From assembly GCA_007376205.1 (NCBI GenBank), contig VMFU01000001.1, positions 30,661-94,660 of the forward strand: DNA of 64,000 nt, written 5' to 3'. Position 1 is the first letter of the stretch; each line of letters begins with the position of its first letter. This DNA comes from Candidatus Peregrinibacteria bacterium Gr01-1014_25 (GTDB lineage: Bacteria; Patescibacteriota; Gracilibacteria; Peribacterales; Peribacteraceae). The position numbers and the translations under genes were made by a program. Of the stretch, positions 1 to 7,666 are shown in pieces. Below the pieces are notes generated by a model. It saw only the letters and a program-made list of their open reading frames with translations. It was not told where the DNA came from and searched no databases.

Positions 1-78
1 GGGATTCGAACCCTCGAGACCCTTTTGGGGCCTACACGATTTCGAGTCGTGCGCCTTCAACCACTCGGCCATCCCTCC
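1..78 (-). tRNA. tRNA-Ser (anticodon CGA), 3' end truncated by window edge
   Basis: Reverse complement GGAGGGATGGCCGAGTGGTTGAAGGC..CACGA-CTCGAAA-TCGTG..long variable arm..GGTTCGAATCCC; anticodon loop CTCGAAA. Confidence 0.93.
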
Positions 79-106
79 AAGACCATTGTACACAGCGACG
101 CGACGC

Positions 107-868
107 TCATGTGTACTTTTTCCCGTACAACTCGGCAACCGGTGAGAGCGTGGATTTCTGGGGGATCTTTTCCGCAAGGACTTTGCCGCGGCGCTTGTAC
201 ACCCGATAGGCGGCGGCACGGGGCTTGGACGTGAGGATTTTGAAATACTTTCCATCGATGAATGCCACGGCGCAGTGATTTTCGACGGCGATGCCGATGC
301 CTCCGCGACGGGCGATCATATCCCGAAAATGCTTCCTGCGTGGCACTCCCCGCGTGTTGCTGTCGTAGTGGGGACAATGCACGCCGCGAATCAATCCCAG
401 TCCTTTGACATTGATGTACCGCCACTTCCGCGGATTGTAGAACGACATCGAATCGCTGTGCCCCGACGCAAACCAGCAGATCGATCCCGCGCTGACGCCG
501 CAGAGCACGATGCCTTTCCGGTAGGCGGCCGCAAGCATGCGGTCGACGCCGAGGCGCCGCCAGATGCGCATCATCTTCAGCGTGTTGCCTCCTCCGACGT
601 ACACGATGTCCGCCGACAGGATTTTCCTCCGCATCGCCGCGGGCGCCGGCGTTTTCCCGACGAGATGGAGCACGTCCGTCCTACATCGCAGCACGTCACC
701 GAAGTACCGTTGGATATTGCGCCAGTATCCTGCCGAGTCCGAACTGGCCGTCGGAATGAACAGGAGTCGCGGGTGCTTCTTGCCGGAAAGACGGATGATT
801 TCCTCATCGATGGCCTTCGTCGCTCTCTTGCGAATGTCGCCGCCGCCAATGGCCACCAGTTTTTTCAT
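107..868 (-). CDS. Peptidase S51 (dipeptidase E/cyanophycinase-like) family protein
   Basis: MKKLVAIGGGDIRKR..., LLFIPTASSD, YVGGGNTLKMM, GVSAGSICW nucleophile-elbow motif. Confidence 0.85.
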   Translation of the reverse strand: MKKLVAIGGGDIRKRATKAIDEEIIRLSGKKHPRLLFIPTASSDSAGYWRNIQRYFGDVLRCRTDVLHLVGKTPAPAAMRRKILSADIVYVGGGNTLKMMRIWRRLGVDRMLAAAYRKGIVLCGVSAGSICWFASGHSDSMSFYNPRKWRYINVKGLGLIRGVHCPHYDSNTRGVPRRKHFRDMIARRGGIGIAVENHCAVAFIDGKYFKILTSKPRAAAYRVYKRRGKVLAEKIPQKSTLSPVAELYGKKYT

Positions 869-1059
869 GAATCGACGCGGGAATATTCCCACCATACACT
901 TCCCTCCATCAGCAGTGGTTCGATTTGAGGGCGCAAAGGAGCCACTCGAGCAATCAGCCTGGCGTTCTGCCCGTAATCCTCGAATAGCGCGGCATCTGGA
1001 AAAAAACGTCCGTCAATTGCTTCTGTGCTGCCCTCATACATGCGAAAAACCGGGGGGTC

Positions 1060-1088
1060 TTGCCTTCCTTGCCTTCTATTTCTAGAAT
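1060..1088 (+). promoter_or_regulatory. Candidate sigma70-type promoter for the histone-like gene
   Basis: TTGCCT - 17 nt - TAGAAT, about 32 nt upstream of ATG 1121. Confidence 0.4.
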
Positions 1089-1120
1089 CTCACCTGTTTT
1101 TAGTACTTTTCCCCCTTCCT

Positions 1121-1480
1121 ATGTCCTACGTTGTTGCTTCCAAGGTCAAGGAATACGTGAACGGCAAAAACATGATGGCCGCCGGCGACCTCGCCGACCA
1201 TTTGAGCAAGCAGGTCGAGATGTGGTTGGCTCAAGGCCTCAAGGCCGCTCAAGCCAACGACCGCAAGACGGTCCGCGGCTGCGACATTCTCGTCTTCTCC
1301 CCGGGCAAGACGCCGTTCGTTGTCGCCTCGAAGATCAAGGAATACGTGAACGGCAAAAACATGATGGCCTCCGGCGACCTCGCCGACTACGCGAGCGGCC
1401 TGGTCGAATGGCTCCTCTCGATGGCCTGCGACCGCTGCAAGTCCAACGACCGCAAGACGGTCCGCGGCGGCGACCTTTGA
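1121..1480 (+). CDS. Bacterial histone-fold doublet (two fused histone folds, tail-less)
   Basis: 119 aa with two copies of VVASK(V/I)KEYVNGKNMMA(A/S)GDLAD...NDRKTVRGxD(I/L), matching the archaeal/Bdellovibrio-type histone fold (helix1-GDxxxxL helix2-RKTVRxxD). Confidence 0.85.
   Translation: MSYVVASKVKEYVNGKNMMAAGDLADHLSKQVEMWLAQGLKAAQANDRKTVRGCDILVFSPGKTPFVVASKIKEYVNGKNMMASGDLADYASGLVEWLLSMACDRCKSNDRKTVRGGDL
1146..1470 (+). repeat. Direct repeat at 189-nt offset inside the histone doublet gene
   Basis: 35 nt identical (1146-1180 vs 1335-1369), then 1 mismatch and 17 identical nt; 26 nt CCAACGACCGCAAGACGGTCCGCGGC identical at 1254 and 1443. Confidence 0.9.
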
Positions 1481-1503
1481 ACCGTTTCTCTATCGGTATT
1501 CCT

Positions 1504-1532
1504 ACAGGGCGGCTGAAGGCCGCCCTGTTTGT
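1504..1532 (+). terminator. Rho-independent-like terminator after the histone doublet
   Basis: Perfect 10-bp stem ACAGGGCGGC-TGAAG-GCCGCCCTGT followed by TTGT. Confidence 0.7.
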
Positions 1533-1587
1533 ATAGGCATGGGGCCCCTCTGGGCCGCCCTCGCTCCGTCAGCTACACTCCTACCCT

Positions 1588-2976
1588 ATGAAAATTGCCG
1601 TGATCGGCACGGGCTACGTCGGTCTGGTCAGTGCCGCATGCTTCGCGGAACTGGGTCATACCGTGTACGGCATCGACATCGACCCGAAGAAGGTCGAGAA
1701 GCTACAGGCGGGCATTCCCACGATCTACGAACCCGGACTGGAGGAGATTCTCAAGCGCGGCCTTGAGCACAAGCGTCTGACGTTCTCCACAGACATTCAT
1801 GACGCGTTGCCGCACGTCGAGGTCGTCTTCTGCGCGGTGGCTACGCCGCAGGGCGAGAATCACCAGGCCGATTTGCGCGCGGTATTCGCCGTGGCGGACG
1901 ACGTCGGCCGGCACGCGATGCGCGGCCTGGTATTCGTGAACAAGTCGACGGTGCCCGTCGGCACGGGAAAGAAGTGCGAGGAACGGATCGCGGCGATCCT
2001 GAAGGAGCGCGGCGTGGACTTCCGCATCCCCGTCATCAGCAACCCCGAATTCCTGCGCGAAGGCATGGCGGTGACCGATACGACGATGCCGGAGCGGATC
2101 GTCGTGGGCATCAATGACGACGCTATGAGTTATGAGCCGCAAGCTATGAGCGATGGGGAAAATACTCACAGCTCACAGCTCACAGCTCACAGCCCCATCA
2201 ACGCCAGAGCGTTGATGGAAGAGCTCTACCGTCCCATCACGCGCATCGGCAAGCCGCTGGTTTTCATGGGCCGCGAGAGCGCCGAAATCGTGAAGTACGC
2301 GTCGAACGCCTTCCTCGCGACGAAGATCAGCTTCATCAACATGCTAACGGAATTCTGCGAGAAGACCGGCGCCAACATCCGCGACGTCGCGCGCGGCATG
2401 GGACTCGACAGCCGCATCGGATCACGGTTCCTCCACGCGGGGATCGGTTATGGCGGCAGTTGCTTTCCGAAGGACGTGAAGGCGCTCATGGCGACGGCGA
2501 AGGAGTACGATCTCGATTTCGCCATCATCGAAGCGACGGACGAGATCAATGCGTACCAGCGCAAACGATTCTTCGACAAGATCCTTAAGGCGCTGCCGCC
2601 GAAGGCGACGGTGTGCGTGTGGGGTTTGGCCTTCAAGCCGAAGACCGACGACATGCGCGATGCGCCCAGCTTGGACCTGATTCCCCTGCTCCTGCAATCC
2701 GGCCATGCCGTGCGGACGTACGATCCGGCGGCGATGGAGAACGCGAAAAAACTCTTACCCGACAGCGTCGCATTCTGCACGAATCCCCTCGAGGCGGCGC
2801 AGAAGGCCGATGCGGTCGTCCTCCTCACCGAATGGGACGAATTCCGCGGTGTGGATCTGGCGGAACTGGCGAAAGCCATGAAGGGCAAAGACCTCTTCGA
2901 CGGACGCAATGTCTACGAACCGAAGGAGGTGATGGATGCGAGATTGGCGTACCATGGGATCGGGATTGATTCATAG
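1588..2976 (+). CDS. ugd: UDP-glucose 6-dehydrogenase (with internal heptamer-repeat insertion)
   Basis: MKIAVIGTGYVGLVSAACFAELGH, NPEFLREG, GIGYGGSCFPKD, WGLAFKPKTDDMRDAPS. Confidence 0.93.
   Translation: MKIAVIGTGYVGLVSAACFAELGHTVYGIDIDPKKVEKLQAGIPTIYEPGLEEILKRGLEHKRLTFSTDIHDALPHVEVVFCAVATPQGENHQADLRAVFAVADDVGRHAMRGLVFVNKSTVPVGTGKKCEERIAAILKERGVDFRIPVISNPEFLREGMAVTDTTMPERIVVGINDDAMSYEPQAMSDGENTHSSQLTAHSPINARALMEELYRPITRIGKPLVFMGRESAEIVKYASNAFLATKISFINMLTEFCEKTGANIRDVARGMGLDSRIGSRFLHAGIGYGGSCFPKDVKALMATAKEYDLDFAIIEATDEINAYQRKRFFDKILKALPPKATVCVWGLAFKPKTDDMRDAPSLDLIPLLLQSGHAVRTYDPAAMENAKKLLPDSVAFCTNPLEAAQKADAVVLLTEWDEFRGVDLAELAKAMKGKDLFDGRNVYEPKEVMDARLAYHGIGIDS
2122..2193 (+). repeat. Heptameric repeat element translated within ugd
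   Basis: gctatga gttatga gccgcaa gctatga gcgatgg ggaaaat actcaca gctcaca gctcaca gctcaca; encodes AMSYEPQAMSDGENTHSSQLTAHS. Confidence 0.85.
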
Positions 2977-2980
2977 AAAA

Positions 2981-3009
2981 GCGAACCTACGGGGATACCG
3001 TAGGCTCGC
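2981..3009. terminator. Bidirectional terminator between ugd and convergent purC-purE
   Basis: GCGAaCCTACGG-GGATA-CCGTAGGcTCGC; AAAA on the left gives a U-run for minus-strand transcripts. Confidence 0.65.
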
Positions 3010-3020
3010 TGGTTCTTGGT

Positions 3021-4349
3021 TCAAAGCATGCATGATGGGGAATCGAGAGTTTCGATTGCCATCCGCCGCATAGCGTAGGCAGCAGGATTACGATGCGAGA
3101 GAATGTTGAGCGCCGCAAGGACGCCGTTATCCACGTCTGGCGCAACCAGCAGCGGGACGCTGCTGGGCATCCGCAGACTGCTCCAGAGGTCGTCAGGAAA
3201 TTCCTTGGCTGTCGCACAGACTGCAATGATCGGCCAGCTGGAACGAGCGGCAAGCACCGGGCCAAGCCCGTCGCTCTTCCCGACAACAGCGAGGATGACG
3301 CCGCCATCGGGGTAGCGATCGAGAAGACCATCGAACGTCTGCAGTGTTGCCACGGGTGCCTTGTGCGCGGAGCACGCGACCGATTCCACTGTAACGCCCG
3401 GGCAGTGGACACTGTCGGAAGGCCCGGGGTCTTTTACAGACCCCCGCCAGAGAACGATCGCCTGACGGGGAATACGCATCTGTTCGGTCAGACGAGCAAC
3501 GAGTGCGTACTTCCCCTCGACCTCGCTCAGAGGGTGATCATCTCGGAAGAGTTGCTTGCTGACTTCCTTGCCCTCACGGTCTTTCAGTCTCCAGTTATCA
3601 CTGTCGATCACGTCCGCGATGTAAAGTTTCCCTTGTGAGTCAACACCGAACTCGATCTTGAGATCAATGAGCTTGAAGCCCATTTGCATCCATGCGCCTT
3701 CCAAGACGAGAAACACCCGCCGTGTCAGTTCTTCGAGCTGTTTGATCGTGACTGACGCAGGCAAGATGCGTGACCGATCGACAGACAGCTCCAGTGCGCC
3801 CTGGCTGGACCACAGCGGAACTTTCGAATGGCGAAGGGTCCAGCGCTCGTCCTGAGGATTGAGAATGAGTGGATCCTCAACGAGCTTCTTGCCGGCCGGA
3901 TCGAGACAGTCGACGGGAAGGGTACCTTCCATACCGGAGCACTGGCCTTTTGTCGTCTTGAGGAAGAACTCGATTTGCAGACGGTGAAAGCGATGCAATG
4001 GAGTGATGGGAAGATGTGGGTTGCGCTTGAGAATGCTGCCATCGGCATAGCGCCGTGCAACGACCTCAAGGAGAATCATGTCACACAAAGGTGCCAGGAA
4101 TTCCGTCTCGGAGAGCTGCTGTCTGTATGCCACGGGTAAACCAGCATCTCGCAGGAGCTCGAAGATGCGACAGGTGGTTGCCGTTGCGGACTTGGCCTTC
4201 GTGTCGAATTGCCGCGTCAACGAGGGGTCATCCATGGCCGTGATCGCTTTCTTAGCCTCCAGAATGGAGAGAGTAGGGTGACCTTCCGCCTCATACACCA
4301 GTTTGGTCTTCCCCTCCGCCAGCAAGCGACCTTTCAGAAACGTGTTCAT
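3021..4349 (-). CDS. Bifunctional PurC-PurE (SAICAR synthetase + AIR carboxylase, PAICS-like)
   Basis: N-term LLAEGKTKLVYEA, ILKRNPHLPI, DLKIEFGVD..LYIADVIDSDNWRL (PurC); C-term SAHKAP..TL, GKSDGLGPVLAARSSWPIIA, DDLWSSLRMPS (class II PurE-like); one continuous ORF. Confidence 0.88.
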   Translation of the reverse strand: MNTFLKGRLLAEGKTKLVYEAEGHPTLSILEAKKAITAMDDPSLTRQFDTKAKSATATTCRIFELLRDAGLPVAYRQQLSETEFLAPLCDMILLEVVARRYADGSILKRNPHLPITPLHRFHRLQIEFFLKTTKGQCSGMEGTLPVDCLDPAGKKLVEDPLILNPQDERWTLRHSKVPLWSSQGALELSVDRSRILPASVTIKQLEELTRRVFLVLEGAWMQMGFKLIDLKIEFGVDSQGKLYIADVIDSDNWRLKDREGKEVSKQLFRDDHPLSEVEGKYALVARLTEQMRIPRQAIVLWRGSVKDPGPSDSVHCPGVTVESVACSAHKAPVATLQTFDGLLDRYPDGGVILAVVGKSDGLGPVLAARSSWPIIAVCATAKEFPDDLWSSLRMPSSVPLLVAPDVDNGVLAALNILSHRNPAAYAMRRMAIETLDSPSCML

Positions 4350-4539
4350 GAGAAACCATGTCCTTTCTGTTAGGCATGCCGTTGGAACCAAAGAACGCCT
4401 CGCGGTGGCATGAAAAAGTTGCGAGGCCGGGGAGCATATCAAGCCCGGGTTTACGCCGCCAGTGAATCGGCCATCCCGGTCCTTGACCAGATCTGGGCTT
4501 CTTTCGTTTGCGCGGCTTCTTCGATATCGTTGCGAAGAC

Positions 4540-5487
4540 ATGCGCATTCTCTTAACAGGCGCCGCAGGCTTCATCGGCTTCCATACCGCAACGGCGCTCC
4601 TCGCGCGCGGGGACGAGGTCGTTGGATTGGATAACATGAGCCCCTACTACGACCCCAAGCTGAAGAAAGACCGGCTGCAGTATCTGCAGGGCAAGAAGGG
4701 ATTTACATTCATGGAGGGCGACATCCGTGACCGCGCTACGGTCAAGAAGGCGATGGAGGGCTGCGACCGCGTTTGCCATCTCGCCGCGCTCGCCGGGGTC
4801 CGCTACGCGTTCGATCACCCCGACGAGTACATCGCGATCAACATCACGGGGTTCTTCAACGTCCTCGACGAAGTCCGGCTCCAGAAGATCCCGGGCCTCA
4901 TCTACGCCTCGTCCAGCTCCGTCTACGGCGGCAACACGACGTTCCCGTCCAAGGAAACCGACCGCACCGACGATCCGATTTCCCTCTACGGCCAAAACAA
5001 GAAGGACAACGAACTCCTTGCGCACACGTACCACAGGCTCTACGGAACGCACGTCACGGGGTTGCGATTCTTCACGGTCTACGGACCGTGGGGACGGCCC
5101 GACATGGCGCTGTTTCTATTCACGGAATCGCTGTTGCATGATCGGCCGCTCACCATCTTCGGCCACGGCAAGATGCAGCGCGACTTCACGTACGTCGACG
5201 ATATCGTGTCGGGCATCGTCGCCACGATCGACAAGAATTGCGAGGAGGAAGTATTCAACCTCGGCTGCGGCAAGACGGAGGAGCTGATGGACTACGTGAG
5301 GATGATTGAAGCCGCCTGCGGAAAGGAAGCCAAGAAGGAATTCCTCCCCATGCAACCGGGCGACACGACGAAGAGTGCGGCGGATATCACAAAGGCAAGG
5401 ACGATGCTCGGGTTCGATCCCCAGACGACGATCAAGGATGGTGTGCCAAAATTTGTAGAATGGTATCGCGGGTACTACAAGATCTAG
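4540..5487 (+). CDS. NAD-dependent epimerase, UDP-glucuronate 4-epimerase-like
   Basis: MRILLTGAAGFIGFHTATALLARGDEVVGLDNMSPYYDPKLKKDRL, SSSSVYGG, YGQNKK. Confidence 0.88.
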   Translation: MRILLTGAAGFIGFHTATALLARGDEVVGLDNMSPYYDPKLKKDRLQYLQGKKGFTFMEGDIRDRATVKKAMEGCDRVCHLAALAGVRYAFDHPDEYIAINITGFFNVLDEVRLQKIPGLIYASSSSVYGGNTTFPSKETDRTDDPISLYGQNKKDNELLAHTYHRLYGTHVTGLRFFTVYGPWGRPDMALFLFTESLLHDRPLTIFGHGKMQRDFTYVDDIVSGIVATIDKNCEEEVFNLGCGKTEELMDYVRMIEAACGKEAKKEFLPMQPGDTTKSAADITKARTMLGFDPQTTIKDGVPKFVEWYRGYYKI

Positions 5488-6665
5488 CGCCGCAGCCAGA
5501 CCTCGGCGCCATTCGTCGCCGTCTCTTTCCACTGCTCGCTCCAACTGCGCATCACCGGACATGGTCGCAGGCACACTACCGCGCTGCCGCGCGGCAGGAG
5601 TTCGGGGACGAAACGCCGCACTTCCAGCGGAGAGTATTGCCACTCGTGGCCGAACGGTCCCACGAGGAGGACGACGCCCTGCACTCTCCGTTCTTGCAAC
5701 ATCGTAAGCGTGGACACCGCAACGGACGGCGGAGGGCGACGCAGGAGGGAAGGTAGTGCGACGACGCTTCCAACAATCGCTAATGCCATCACTCCGACGG
5801 GCAGCAACGCGCCGGACGTACGGGAAAGCAACTGGCGTATACCCTCGATGCCGAGCGGTAGCAGGAGAATCGCGTAGTACGCATGTGGCGCGGAAAGCAG
5901 GATGAATGCCGCTGTTAGGAGTGCCGCGGCGCGCAGCGACCATGAACCGTACCGGAGAATCCCCCATGTTCCCAACACGACGGCGGGGATGCCCGTAAGA
6001 AGCAGGACATTGCCCGCATCGAGAAATCGCTGGGACGATGGCATCGCTCCACCCGCGCCGTGGATCAGCATCGTCGCAAGCGCGAGTGGATTGGTGAGCG
6101 AGTAAAGCGCGAGGAGAGCGACGGGCAAGGCGACAAGCCCCCCCGCACAGAGGCGCGACGGAGCGACGCCGGAGCACGCACGCCAAGCGAGCGGCAACGC
6201 GAGGATGCCTTGGTACGCGACGAAAAGATTGCCGAGCCACAGCAGTCCGACGATCCCCTGATACGCGCGGAGGCGATCCTGCCGCGCGATGCACCAAACG
6301 AGAAGGAGCGTACCGAGCGCTGTGAGTGGCGCGAGCATGATCGTCCCCGCCTGCAGGAGCATCGCCGGAGCAAGCAGCCACGCCACGCACAGCGCGATGC
6401 GGTCGCGCACCGGGCGGTCGCGTGCGCAATCCGCGACGATCCACGCCGCCTGCACGAGCGCGGTGGCGAGGACGAGACGCCAGAGTGCCTCCTGCCACGG
6501 GAACGCTTCCGTCAGGGAAAAGAGCGCCCTTGCCAGCGGCGGGTGCGGGTAGGGAATGTTCAGGAGGTACTTCGCCTCGTCTGTCCGCACACCGATACCG
6601 AGCTGGAAAACCGCCAGCGCGACCGCGTACGCCTGCAGGATCACCGCGTAGAGGACGCGTCGCAT
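5484..6665 (-). CDS. Multi-TM GT-C/GT39-like membrane glycosyltransferase
   Basis: Hydrophobic; TDEAKYLLNIPYPHPPLARALF (PMT/ArnT-like acidic first loop). Confidence 0.6.
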   Translation of the reverse strand: MRRVLYAVILQAYAVALAVFQLGIGVRTDEAKYLLNIPYPHPPLARALFSLTEAFPWQEALWRLVLATALVQAAWIVADCARDRPVRDRIALCVAWLLAPAMLLQAGTIMLAPLTALGTLLLVWCIARQDRLRAYQGIVGLLWLGNLFVAYQGILALPLAWRACSGVAPSRLCAGGLVALPVALLALYSLTNPLALATMLIHGAGGAMPSSQRFLDAGNVLLLTGIPAVVLGTWGILRYGSWSLRAAALLTAAFILLSAPHAYYAILLLPLGIEGIRQLLSRTSGALLPVGVMALAIVGSVVALPSLLRRPPPSVAVSTLTMLQERRVQGVVLLVGPFGHEWQYSPLEVRRFVPELLPRGSAVVCLRPCPVMRSWSEQWKETATNGAEVWLRR

Positions 6666-7660
6666 GGCTGCGGAGGGGACAGATCGAAGAAGAGACGCAG
6701 GCATGTTTCATCGTCCGTCCCGCGCCGGTGTCGCCGGTGCAGCACCTCGATGGCATCTGCGGCGACGCGCTGCAGGAGGACATCCGAGAGCAGCCATCCC
6801 TCCCTGTCGGCATGGAAACGCAGCGTCTGTTCCGCCTGCTGCGGCATCGCGCGGTTGGCATAGAGCGGAGACAGGGCGAGCGCGCGGGGGAGGAGCCACA
6901 GGAACATCGCGATGCATAAGGCTAAGAGCAGCCACACCGTCCATTCGACGCCCATCTGCCGCAGCATGAGCCGCAGGAGCTGGCGTCCGAACGCGAGCTG
7001 CACGGCGAACGTCAGCTTGCTATGTCCCGCGATCCGCTGCCGGAACACCAAGGGCACTTCGCCGACGCGCGCCGTCGGCGGGAGCGCGGCGAGGATCTCC
7101 AGGAGGATTTTGAAACCGGACGGTCGGAGCGCGGCACGCACGCCCTCCCATGACGTGCGCCGCAGGACAAAGTAGCCGCTCAAAGGATCGGTGACGCCGG
7201 CGGGACAGATGCGACGGGTGACCCACGTGCCGACGCGGCTCATGATGCGGCGGCTCTCGACCCACTCCCCCGTGCTGCCTCCTTCCCTGTAGCGCGACGC
7301 GACGGCGACGTCCGCGCCCCGTTGCACCGCGGCAAGCAGCGCGGGGAGTTGAGCGGGATCGTGTTGCCCGTCGCTGTCCATGACTGCAAGAACGTCGCCC
7401 GACGCGGCCGCGAAGCCCGTGACGACTGCCGAGGAGAGGCCGCGCTCATTCGTGCGCCGCACGACGCGGATGCGGTGGTCGTCCGCGCCCAGTCGCTCCG
7501 CAACCGCCCACGTCTGGTCCGGCGAATCGTCGTCAACGACGATCACTTCGTAATCGATGCTCCCGAGCACCGTCCGTATCTCCGCGAGAAGCTGCGGGAG
7601 CGACTGCGCCTCGTTGTACGTGGGAATGACGAGGGAGAACACGATGGAAGTATAGGACAA
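6641..7660 (-). CDS. GT2 dolichol/polyprenyl-phosphate mannosyltransferase-like with C-terminal TM
   Basis: FSLVIPTYNEAQSLPQLL, VVDDDSPDQTW, VMDSDGQHDP, TDPLSGYFVLRR. Confidence 0.9.
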   Translation of the reverse strand: MSYTSIVFSLVIPTYNEAQSLPQLLAEIRTVLGSIDYEVIVVDDDSPDQTWAVAERLGADDHRIRVVRRTNERGLSSAVVTGFAAASGDVLAVMDSDGQHDPAQLPALLAAVQRGADVAVASRYREGGSTGEWVESRRIMSRVGTWVTRRICPAGVTDPLSGYFVLRRTSWEGVRAALRPSGFKILLEILAALPPTARVGEVPLVFRQRIAGHSKLTFAVQLAFGRQLLRLMLRQMGVEWTVWLLLALCIAMFLWLLPRALALSPLYANRAMPQQAEQTLRFHADREGWLLSDVLLQRVAADAIEVLHRRHRRGTDDETCLRLFFDLSPPQPCDASSTR

Positions 7661-7666
7661 GAAGGG

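Noticed and set aside
2122-2193. Heptamer arrays considered as a CRISPR array
   Set aside because: Unit is only 7 nt, without spacers, and lies in coding sequence; no cas genes nearby
5116-6861. 581-aa ORF on minus strand overlapping the GT-C gene
   Set aside because: R/P/A-rich antisense or off-frame translation in GC-rich DNA; the alternative frame 5484-6665 has a coherent membrane-protein composition
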